From positions 1 to 10,681 of the forward strand of contig JAEDMA010000046.1 in the NCBI GenBank assembly GCA_016295005.1: a stretch of 10,681 nt of DNA, given 5' to 3'. A model generated the notes under the pieces. That model was not told the origin of the DNA. It saw only the letters and a list, made by a program, of their open reading frames with translations, and did not search any database. Each line of letters starts with the position of its first letter. Within the stretch, counting starts at the first letter, position 1. This stretch comes from Christensenellaceae bacterium (GTDB taxonomy: Bacteria; Bacillota; Clostridia; Christensenellales; Borkfalkiaceae). A program made the translations under genes and the position numbers. Of the stretch, positions 1 through 6,879 are shown piece by piece.

Positions 1-650
1 TGCCGGTAGGTTCCGCAGGGAAGGGTTTGCTTCTTATATCCGGCGGTATAGACAGCCCTGTTGCAGGATATATGATGTGCAAGAGGGGTATGAAAATCGA
101 GTGTCTTCATTTCCACAGTTTTCCGTATACGGGAGAAGCGGCAAAGGAAAAAGTTAAGGATTTAACTAAAATAGTCGGGGAATATAACGGCGGAATAACT
201 CTTCACGTGGTATCTTTTACGCATATTCAGGAAGAAATTCATAAAAAATGCCCCGAAGAGTATATGATTACAATAATGCGTCGCGTTATGATGCGTATAG
301 CGGAAAGAATGGCAAATCAAAGAGGTGCTCAGGCAATAATTACAGGCGAAAGTTTAGGACAGGTTGCAAGTCAGACCATTGAAAGCATTACTTCGTCGAA
401 TTCCGTAGTAACTATGCCTGTTTTAAGACCTTTAATCGGTTTTGACAAACTCGATATTATAGATATTTCGAAAAAAATCGAGGCGTACGAAACTTCGATT
501 TTGCCTTATGAAGACTGTTGCACGGTTTTTCTTCCGAAATTTCCGTTGATTAAACCTAATTTACAAAAAGTAATTTATACGGAAAGCAAGTTAGACGTTG
601 AGTCTCTGATAGAAGAAGCAATGTCAAATATAGAAACGTACACGTTTTAA
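1..650 (+). CDS. thiI: tRNA 4-thiouridine synthetase ThiI, 5'-truncated
   Basis: Cytoplasmic enzyme that adenylates U8 of tRNA and replaces its oxygen with sulfur, giving 4-thiouridine; in many bacteria it also feeds sulfur to thiazole synthesis. The reading frame is open from base 3 and gives 215 residues, so the N-terminal half (NFLD/THUMP region) lies outside the window; a TTG at base 27 is not a true start because homology (PVGSAGKG) continues upstream of it. Seen: PP-loop SGGIDS at fragment residues 13-18 followed by PVAGYM, the conserved TGESLGQVASQT block near 114-125, and YEDCCTVF near 170-177, whose cysteines probably include the catalytic one (Cys344 in E. coli numbering; alignment not run). 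The protein ends about 40 residues after this, so there is no rhodanese domain, as in Bacillus-type ThiI, where sulfur comes from a dedicated cysteine desulfurase. Stop TAA; followed by an intrinsic terminator, so it is transcribed apart from miaB. Confidence 0.95.
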   Translation, partial: PVGSAGKGLLLISGGIDSPVAGYMMCKRGMKIECLHFHSFPYTGEAAKEKVKDLTKIVGEYNGGITLHVVSFTHIQEEIHKKCPEEYMITIMRRVMMRIAERMANQRGAQAIITGESLGQVASQTIESITSSNSVVTMPVLRPLIGFDKLDIIDISKKIEAYETSILPYEDCCTVFLPKFPLIKPNLQKVIYTESKLDVESLIEEAMSNIETYTF

Positions 651-654
651 TTAA

Positions 655-2865
655 TTAATCCAAATCGTCGTTTAACCAGTCGTCCGAATTAAACTCGGAC
701 GATTTTATTTTAGGTAATATCTGCTTTTCTCCGATAAACTGTTTTTCATCGTTTTCATAATAGGGTATTACGGTGTATACGCATTCATCGTTTGTTTTTA
801 TAGTGTCCGATACAATTTCTTTTTTGCCGTTTATTTTACTGTCGTAAATGCACGTTTCGCGTCCTTTTATTGTTTTGGTTATTTTGATTTCCGTGTATTC
901 TGTCTGACATAATTTAATGTTTACAATATTGTTGTTTACTGATATTTTTGCGTTTTGTGTCGTTGGGTGAGAAAACCTGTTTGATTTTAAGGGAATTACG
1001 AAACCCGTTTTTATATACTCCTTTCTTTTGTATCTTTCCGGAGCGTTGTCGTCGGCAATTTCGAGTTTACCTTCGTTATAACTAATCAGGTCGATATCGG
1101 TTTTTGTAATTTTATCGTCAACAAACGTATCGTTGGGTAAATTTAAGTTATCGTAAATATTGTTCCAGATGCTTGCGGCAGTGGCTGTAGGTTGATTTCC
1201 GCCCGTAACAGAATTAGGCATCAATTCGTTTTCGGTATTACCGAACCAAACTCCCATAACGTAATCTCCGTTATACGAAACGGAATAAGCGTCGGTATTA
1301 CCGAATTCGGTTCCTGCGGTTCCTGTTTTTGCGCAAACGGGGAAATTTAATGACTTTAATTTTCTCGCCGTTCCGTTTGTTACGGTTTCTTTAAGCATAT
1401 CGTTTATAATAAACGCCGTATCGGAAGAAAATACCCTGCGGTTATCGTCCTTGTTTTCGTAAATGACGTTACCGTTTTCATCTATAATTTTTTTTATTGC
1501 TTTTGTCTTGTTGAACAAACCTCGATTGGGAAATACCGAATATGACGAAACTATATCGGTAAGCATAGCGCCTTTTTGCGTTGAGCCGAGCGCTATACAC
1601 AAGTTGTCGTCTTTTTCGTTTAATTCTATGGCGGTATTATTAACATAATTTTTTGCGTTTTCTATTCCGATAGAATTCAATATTTTCACGGCGCATACGT
1701 TCGAACTTTTTGCAAGCGCGGTTTTTGCCGAAATATTCCCCAGATATTCGTTTTTGTAGTTTTTAGGGGAATAACCGCCGAAATCCGTCCGTTCGTCGTT
1801 TATCAAGGAACAAGAAGCAATCTGATTAGTTTCTATTGCAGGGGCGTATACAAGTAAAGGTTTAATAACCGAACCCAAATTTCTGTATTGCGGGGCGCAC
1901 GTGGAAACGAATGCTTTTAAGTGGGCTTGCGTGTCGGTTATAACGATACTGTTATCGATTTTTTCCTGATTTATAATGTTTTTTTCGGTTATGTTTTGAA
2001 TTTTCTTATTGCAATAAGTTACGATGTTAAGATTTCTTTTTTTTCTCAATCCGTTCTCAATTATTTTGTCGAATTCCTTTTTTACAAAATCGACGTAATC
2101 GTAATTTTGTTTTACTTCTGACGTTACAAGAGATTCGTTGATGCTTTTGGTGTATTCGTCAGTATTTAAATATCCTTGCGAAAACATTTCGTGTAGCACC
2201 GTATTTCTTCTTTTTAAGCATTTTGGGTAATCGTTAAAAGGGGAATACAACGACGGCGCTTTGATAATCGCGGCAAGAGTTGCGCCTTCCGAAATTGTTA
2301 AATTTTTAGGAGATTTGTTAAAGTAATATTCGGACGCCGACGTTATTCCGTAACAATTTCCCCCAAAATAAATAGTGTTAAGGTACATGTTCAAGATATC
2401 GTTTTTGGAATATTTTTTTTCAAGCATAATCGCCATTTTTATCTCGGCAACCTTTCTTTTAAGCGTTTTTTCGTTTGTTAACTGCGTGTTTTTTATTAAC
2501 TGTTGAGTTATCGTGGAAGCCCCTTCTTTTAAGGAAACGCTTTTTACGTTGTTAAAAGTCGCTCGCATAATCCCTTTAAAATCTATTCCTTTATGAGAAT
2601 AGAACCTTTTATCTTCTATTGCGATAAAAGCGTTTTTTACGTAATCCGGAATGTCGCTTGCCGCTGTAATCGGGTTTATTCCGTTGTTTTCTTCTATAAC
2701 CTCGCCGTTTTCGTAGCAAAAAACTATAGTTTTTTTGTTTTCTGATAACTTGCTTTCGTCAATCTTTACGTTTAACGACAACGCAAATAAATAAACGGCA
2801 AAACATAAAAGCAGAATAAAAATCGAAAAGGAAATAACCCCGAGTATTTTAAGAACTTTTTTCAT
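655..2865 (-). CDS. Bifunctional class A penicillin-binding protein (PBP1A family)
   Basis: Membrane-anchored peptidoglycan synthase of 736 residues: the glycosyltransferase polymerises lipid II and the transpeptidase cross-links stem peptides outside the cell. Seen in order: a very short basic N-terminus and one membrane segment (about residues 7-30); a GT51 domain (about 65-215) with EDKRFYSHKG (catalytic Glu84), GASTITQQ (115-122), RKVAEIKMA (137-145, second Glu141), ILNMYLN (157-163) and EGATLAAIIKAP; a transpeptidase domain (about 300-575) with acylated Ser332 in SVIK, SSN at 387-389 and KTGTA at 513-517. All catalytic motifs are intact. Residues about 610-720 look like a beta-rich domain (FN3/Ig-like, inferred), ending in an acidic tail. 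The ATG at 2865 is forced because an in-frame TAA lies two codons upstream. Divergent from miaB, convergent with thiI. The exact paralogue (PonA-like or PbpF-like) cannot be decided here. Confidence 0.95.
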   Translation of the reverse strand: MKKVLKILGVISFSIFILLLCFAVYLFALSLNVKIDESKLSENKKTIVFCYENGEVIEENNGINPITAASDIPDYVKNAFIAIEDKRFYSHKGIDFKGIMRATFNNVKSVSLKEGASTITQQLIKNTQLTNEKTLKRKVAEIKMAIMLEKKYSKNDILNMYLNTIYFGGNCYGITSASEYYFNKSPKNLTISEGATLAAIIKAPSLYSPFNDYPKCLKRRNTVLHEMFSQGYLNTDEYTKSINESLVTSEVKQNYDYVDFVKKEFDKIIENGLRKKRNLNIVTYCNKKIQNITEKNIINQEKIDNSIVITDTQAHLKAFVSTCAPQYRNLGSVIKPLLVYAPAIETNQIASCSLINDERTDFGGYSPKNYKNEYLGNISAKTALAKSSNVCAVKILNSIGIENAKNYVNNTAIELNEKDDNLCIALGSTQKGAMLTDIVSSYSVFPNRGLFNKTKAIKKIIDENGNVIYENKDDNRRVFSSDTAFIINDMLKETVTNGTARKLKSLNFPVCAKTGTAGTEFGNTDAYSVSYNGDYVMGVWFGNTENELMPNSVTGGNQPTATAASIWNNIYDNLNLPNDTFVDDKITKTDIDLISYNEGKLEIADDNAPERYKRKEYIKTGFVIPLKSNRFSHPTTQNAKISVNNNIVNIKLCQTEYTEIKITKTIKGRETCIYDSKINGKKEIVSDTIKTNDECVYTVIPYYENDEKQFIGEKQILPKIKSSEFNSDDWLNDDLD
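678..711 (+). terminator. Rho-independent terminator of thiI
   Basis: A perfect 8-bp inverted repeat, TCGTCCGA (680-687) and TCGGACGA (695-702), with a 7-nt loop, extendable by one G-U and one A-U pair (678-679 with 703-704), is followed on the plus strand by TTTTATTTT (703-711). It lies 27 nt after the thiI stop. It has no T-run on the minus-strand side, so it serves thiI. It sits within the final codons of the convergent PBP gene. Confidence 0.8.
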
Positions 2866-2887
2866 ACTTTAAGTAGTATAAATAAAA

Positions 2888-2895
2888 CTCCTTTT
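2888..2895 (-). promoter_or_regulatory. Distant Shine-Dalgarno sequence of the PBP gene
   Basis: The minus strand reads AAAAGGAG, a strong anti-16S match, but 22 nt separate it from the only possible ATG (2865-2863). No start codon in the PBP frame lies nearer, since TAA occurs at 2871-2869. The intervening sequence holds a small inverted repeat, ATACT/AGTAT (2864-2868 and 2875-2879 on the plus strand, 6-nt loop), that overlaps the start codon. Confidence 0.45.
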
Positions 2896-2913
2896 ATTAT
2901 ACTTAATTGATTT

Positions 2914-2942
2914 ATTATAAATTGACAAATTTGATAAATTAA
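2914..2942 (-). promoter_or_regulatory. Possible promoter of the PBP gene
   Basis: A perfect TATAAT (-10) occurs on the minus strand at 2919-2914, with a poor -35 candidate, TTAATT, at 2942-2937 (17-bp spacer). Transcription would begin near 2907, giving a leader of about 40 nt that includes the AAAAGGAG. A second TATAAT at 2901-2896 would start transcription at or inside that Shine-Dalgarno and is less likely. The region is so AT-rich that such hexamers may arise by chance. Confidence 0.4.
2922..2939. repeat. Two tandem 9-bp near-repeats in the divergent promoter
   Basis: TTGACAAAT (2922-2930) is followed directly by TTGATAAAT (2931-2939), eight of nine bases identical. The first copy contains the miaB -35 box. 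This might be an operator or simply chance in AT-rich DNA; no known regulator site is recognised. Confidence 0.3.
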
Positions 2943-2950
2943 GTTATTAT
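2922..2950 (+). promoter_or_regulatory. Sigma-A-type promoter of the miaB-mutS-mutL-miaA operon
   Basis: A perfect -35 TTGACA (2922-2927) and a five-of-six -10 TATTAT (2945-2950) are separated by exactly 17 bp. The predicted first nucleotide falls at about 2957-2958, which is the A of the miaB ATG. No Shine-Dalgarno sequence precedes that ATG, which fits a leaderless transcript. The -35 lies next to the leftward TATAAT at 2914-2919, so the two promoters may interfere with each other. Confidence 0.7.
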
Positions 2951-2957
2951 ATAACTT

Positions 2958-4283
2958 ATGGAAAATAAAAAATACTATATAATTACATACGGTTGTCAGA
3001 TGAATCTGCACGAGTCCGAAAAAATTGCGGGGATTCTGTCTTCTATGGGATACGTTCTTGCCGAAAACGTAAAACAGGCGGACGTTATCGTTTTTAACAC
3101 TTGTTGCATAAGAGAAAACGCCGAACAAAAAGCGGAAGGCAATATCGGCGCGCTGAAACAATTAAAAAAGAACAATAAAAATCTTATCGTTGCGGTCGGC
3201 GGTTGTATGACTCAGCAAAAAGGATATGCAGAAAAGTTACATAAAGAGTTCCCGTTTGTCGATATAATTTTCGGCACGCATAATCTTGAAAATTTTAAGG
3301 TTATGATGGAAGAAAAAGCCGAAAGAAAGAAAACGCTTATCGAAGTTGAAGACGGTAACGAAATTATATATGAAGGAACGCCTAAAACTCGCAGCAGTTA
3401 TCCCAACGCTTGGGTTAATATTATGTACGGTTGCAACAACTTCTGTACTTACTGTATTGTTCCTTACGTCAGGGGCAGAGAAAAAAGCCGTAGCCCGAAA
3501 GACATACTTTCGGAGTGTGAAAGTCTTATAAAAGAAGGCTATAAAGAGATAACCCTTTTGGGACAAAACGTTAATTCTTACGGTAAAAACACCGAATACG
3601 GAGATTTTCCCGAACTTTTAGCAAAAGTTGCCGAACTTGACGGAGATTTCCGTTTAAGATATATGACAAACCACCCGAAAGATCTTTCGGATAAACTTAT
3701 CGACGTAATAAAATCTCACGATAAAATATGCAAAAGTATTCATTTGCCCATTCAATCGGGATCCGATAAAATATTAAAAGCGATGAACAGGCATTATACT
3801 AAGGCCGACTATCTGGAAAAGGTAAACAAACTTCGCGCCGCAGTGCCGGATATTGCTATAACGACAGACGTTATGGTAGGGTTTCCGAATGAAACGGAAG
3901 AAGATTTCGAAGAGACTTTTTCCGTAATGAAAGAAGTCGGCTATGCAGGGGCGTTTACGTTTATTTATTCTCGTCGTTCCGGGACGCCTGCCGCAGAAAT
4001 GGAAGGGCAGATCGATGAGGAAACCGGTAAGAAGAGAATAATGAAGTTAATAGCGTATCAAAACGCTTTTAACAGAAAAACTTCCAAAAATTACGAAGGT
4101 AAAACTGTAAGAATTTTGTGCGAAGGATATGATGACAAAAAGAAAAAATATCTCGGAAGAGACGAATACGGCAGAATGGCATATTTTGACGGGACCGAAA
4201 AAGTTTTGGGTAATTTCGTTGACGTTAAAATAGTTAAAGCGGGCGGTATTTCGCTTTACGGGGAACTTGTGAAAGGGGAATAG
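2958..4283 (+). CDS. miaB: tRNA-2-methylthio-N6-dimethylallyladenosine synthase MiaB
   Basis: Radical-SAM methylthiotransferase that converts i6A37 of tRNAs reading UNN codons to ms2i6A37, using two [4Fe-4S] clusters. The 441-residue protein is a normal length. Seen: an N-terminal methylthiotransferase domain (about 5-125) with cluster ligands Cys13 (YGCQMN), Cys49 (NTCC) and Cys83 (GGCM); a radical-SAM domain with CNNFCTYC (Cys159, Cys163, Cys166) followed by IVPYVRGRE, the MiaB rather than RimO form; and a TRAM RNA-binding domain (about 371-437). The ATG at 2958 is the only usable start: an in-frame TAA sits at 2952-2954 and the next Met follows the first cluster cysteine. No ribosome binding site precedes it. 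It heads the operon, 4 bp before mutS, and its product acts directly after that of miaA, encoded three genes later. Confidence 0.97.
   Translation: MENKKYYIITYGCQMNLHESEKIAGILSSMGYVLAENVKQADVIVFNTCCIRENAEQKAEGNIGALKQLKKNNKNLIVAVGGCMTQQKGYAEKLHKEFPFVDIIFGTHNLENFKVMMEEKAERKKTLIEVEDGNEIIYEGTPKTRSSYPNAWVNIMYGCNNFCTYCIVPYVRGREKSRSPKDILSECESLIKEGYKEITLLGQNVNSYGKNTEYGDFPELLAKVAELDGDFRLRYMTNHPKDLSDKLIDVIKSHDKICKSIHLPIQSGSDKILKAMNRHYTKADYLEKVNKLRAAVPDIAITTDVMVGFPNETEEDFEETFSVMKEVGYAGAFTFIYSRRSGTPAAEMEGQIDEETGKKRIMKLIAYQNAFNRKTSKNYEGKTVRILCEGYDDKKKKYLGRDEYGRMAYFDGTEKVLGNFVDVKIVKAGGISLYGELVKGE
4274..4278 (+). promoter_or_regulatory. Ribosome binding site of mutS within the miaB end
   Basis: AGGGG lies 9 nt before the mutS ATG and overlaps the last codons of miaB, consistent with translational coupling of the two genes. 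Confidence 0.7.
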
Positions 4284-4287
4284 AAAT

Positions 4288-6870
4288 ATGGCGCTTTCGC
4301 CAATGATGACGCATTATCTGCAATTAAAAGAAAAATATAAAGACTGTATTTTATTTTACCGACTCGGCGATTTTTACGAAATGTTTTTCGAAGACGCCGA
4401 AAAAGTTTCTTCGCTTTTGGATCTTGTTTTAACGGGAAAAGATTGCGGGTTGGAAAGCCGCGCGCCTATGTGCGGAATACCGTTTCACGCAGCGGAAAAC
4501 TATATAGGTAAATTAGTGTCTCTCGGGGAAAAAGTTGCTATTTGCGAACAACTTTCCGTTCCTAACGGAAAAGGTCTTGTCGAACGTGACGTAATAAGAA
4601 TAGTAACCGCAGGAACAATAATAAACAACGATTTAATAGACGATAAAACCAACAACTTTTTGGGTTGCGTTTTTGTTGGCGGCGATTCTGCCGCATTTTC
4701 GTGGGCAGATATTACGACGGGGGAATTTTTAACAAAAGAATTCGAAGGAGAAACGGCTTTTAACGACCTTCTCGATACGATGATAAAGGTTTCGCCCGCA
4801 GAATTAATTTCTAATTCCGAGGCAAAGGAAACGTTAAAAGATTGCGCCGTTATAAAGCACGGTATGTTGCCGCAATTATACGTTTGCGCGGAAAGTTATT
4901 TTAATTACGACTTCGCTCTAAATACCTTAAAAGAACAATTTAACGTCAACTCCGTGCATTCGTTAGGGTTAAAAGACGGTGAAAACTGCGTAAAATCTTC
5001 GGGCGCGTTATTGTCATACTTAAAAGAAACGCAAAAACATGCGCTTTCAAATATTACTGCGTTAACGGTAAATAATTATGAAAACGCAATGATGCTCGAC
5101 GCTAACGCGATAAGGAACCTCGAACTCGTTAAGACTATGCGCGACGGAAAACGTTACGGGTCTTTATTGTGGCTTTTAGACAAAACGAAAACGAGTATGG
5201 GGGCAAGGAAATTGCAGTCCTGGATTCTGTCTCCTTTATATTCGAAAGAGAAAATCGAATATCGTCTTAATGGGGTAAAACCGTTTTTCGACAACACCCT
5301 AATAAGAGAAGAAGTGTGCAGACTTCTTAATTCCGTAAAAGACGTAGGAAGAATTTTGGGAAAACTTTCAAACGATAACATTATGCCGAAAGACTGCCTT
5401 GCTCTTGCGAATTCGCTTGAAATAATACCGAATCTCAAATTTCATCTGGCGGGTATCGAATCGGAATACGTAAAAAATATCGACGAAAGATTGCTTGATT
5501 TTTCTAACGTCGTAAGAGTGTTGCAATCGGCGATCGACCCCGAATGTCCTAATTCGCTTAAAGACGGCGGGTATATAAAAGCAGGATATAACGCCGAACT
5601 CGACGAGTTCCATGAGTACGGTAAAAAGGGTACGCAAATTATTGCGGATATAGAAAAACGCGAAAGAGAAAAAACCGGCATTAAAAACCTTAAAATAGGG
5701 TATAACAAGGTGTTCGGCTATTATATCGAGATTTCTAATTCCTTTAAAAATCTTGCCCCGTACGATTATCAGAGAAAACAGACTTTGACCACGGGGGAAA
5801 GATTTACCACCGACGAATTGAAAGAAGTAGAAGTAAAAATTCTTTCGAGTACCGAAAAGGCTCTTGCCGCCGAAACTCGCTTATCTAACGAAATTAAAGA
5901 AAATCTGCTTAAAATTATCGCCGAATTGAAAGATACGGGCGAAGCGCTCGCCGAACTTGACGTATTGACTTCGCTTGCTACGGTTGCAAAATCTAACGGC
6001 TACGTTATGCCCGTTATTACCGAAAGCGATAAGCCTTTAAGTATAATCGCGGGAAGACACCCCGTGGTAGAGCAAATCAGTAAACAAAAATTCATTGCGA
6101 ACGATTGCTATCTCGATAACGGAAATAACAGGATGATGATTATTACCGGACCTAATATGGCGGGTAAAAGCACTTATATGCGTCAGACGGCTCTTATCAC
6201 GATAATGGCCCATATAGGGTCTTTCGTCCCCGCGGATAGCGCGGAAATTCCGCTTACCGACAAAATATTTACCAGAGTCGGAGCAAGCGACAATCTTATC
6301 CTCGACCAAAGTACGTTTATGGTGGAAATGACGGAAACCGCCGACATTCTCGCTAACGCCACAAAAAACAGTTTGTTAATACTTGACGAAATTGGCAGAG
6401 GGACAAGCACGTTTGACGGACTTTCCATAGCGTGGGCTGTAGTCGAATATATTGTAAACAGAATCGGCGCAAAAACTCTTTTTGCAACGCATTATCACGA
6501 GTTGAGCGAGCTTGAAGGAATTATAGACGGAGTAAAGAATTATAAGATAACCGTTAAGGAATATCAAGGCTCTATAGTTTTCCTGCGTAAAATCATGCGC
6601 GGAAGCGCAAACAAAAGTTTCGGTATAGAAGTTGCCGAACTTGCGGGAATAAATAAAGACCTTACTTCGAGGGCGAAAGAAATACTTAAAAAACTCGAAA
6701 AAAAAGATATTACGAGAAATCTTCCCGATAAAATAGACGCGGACGAGACGGTAAGAAATGATTTTTCCGAAACTGAAAATATAATAAAAGGTCTTGATAT
6801 AAACAATATTTCACCTATGCAGGCATTTGAAATACTTGCCGATTTGAAAGAAAAACTAAAAAATCAATAA
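4288..6870 (+). CDS. mutS: DNA mismatch repair protein MutS
   Basis: Mismatch-recognition ATPase: the dimer clamps DNA, inserts a Phe at the mispair, then slides and recruits MutL. The 860-residue length is typical for MutS1. Seen: mismatch domain with GDFYE (Phe29, Glu31 of the Phe-X-Glu wedge); connector (about 120-250); core and lever helices (about 260-560); ATPase with Walker A GPNMAGKST (621-629), Walker B LLILDE (Asp700, Glu701), signature GRGTSTFDG and the His735 switch in ATHYHE; the dimer helix-turn-helix region KSFGIEVAELAG; and the C-terminal ISPMQAFEIL helix. Glu31 and the DNA-binding first domain separate it from MutS2. The tail between about 803 and 835 has no recognisable QLSLF-type beta-clamp motif, which Bacillus MutS carries there. 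It sits 4 bp after miaB and 9 bp before mutL, its partner. Confidence 0.98.
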   Translation: MALSPMMTHYLQLKEKYKDCILFYRLGDFYEMFFEDAEKVSSLLDLVLTGKDCGLESRAPMCGIPFHAAENYIGKLVSLGEKVAICEQLSVPNGKGLVERDVIRIVTAGTIINNDLIDDKTNNFLGCVFVGGDSAAFSWADITTGEFLTKEFEGETAFNDLLDTMIKVSPAELISNSEAKETLKDCAVIKHGMLPQLYVCAESYFNYDFALNTLKEQFNVNSVHSLGLKDGENCVKSSGALLSYLKETQKHALSNITALTVNNYENAMMLDANAIRNLELVKTMRDGKRYGSLLWLLDKTKTSMGARKLQSWILSPLYSKEKIEYRLNGVKPFFDNTLIREEVCRLLNSVKDVGRILGKLSNDNIMPKDCLALANSLEIIPNLKFHLAGIESEYVKNIDERLLDFSNVVRVLQSAIDPECPNSLKDGGYIKAGYNAELDEFHEYGKKGTQIIADIEKREREKTGIKNLKIGYNKVFGYYIEISNSFKNLAPYDYQRKQTLTTGERFTTDELKEVEVKILSSTEKALAAETRLSNEIKENLLKIIAELKDTGEALAELDVLTSLATVAKSNGYVMPVITESDKPLSIIAGRHPVVEQISKQKFIANDCYLDNGNNRMMIITGPNMAGKSTYMRQTALITIMAHIGSFVPADSAEIPLTDKIFTRVGASDNLILDQSTFMVEMTETADILANATKNSLLILDEIGRGTSTFDGLSIAWAVVEYIVNRIGAKTLFATHYHELSELEGIIDGVKNYKITVKEYQGSIVFLRKIMRGSANKSFGIEVAELAGINKDLTSRAKEILKKLEKKDITRNLPDKIDADETVRNDFSETENIIKGLDINNISPMQAFEILADLKEKLKNQ

Positions 6871-6873
6871 GGA
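6869..6873 (+). promoter_or_regulatory. Ribosome binding site of mutL
   Basis: AAGGA overlaps the mutS TAA stop and lies 6 nt before the mutL ATG, supporting that start and coupling to mutS translation. Confidence 0.75.
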
Positions 6874-6879
6874 TTAATT

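Noticed and set aside
634..647. AAACG-TACA-CGTTT inverted repeat at the end of thiI as a terminator for the minus-strand PBP gene
   Set aside because: Only five AT-rich base pairs, with no T-run on the minus strand. No convincing PBP terminator was found in the window.
662..705. AAATCGTC (662-669) can pair with GACGATTT (698-705), an antiterminator-like alternative to the thiI terminator
   Set aside because: The loop would be 28 nt against 7 nt for the terminator stem, and the similarity is explained by repeated Asp-Asp codons in the PBP tail.
2862..3161. A 99-codon minus-strand open frame that would overlap the PBP start
   Set aside because: It is antisense to miaB and crosses the promoter region; there is no homology signal and no need for it.
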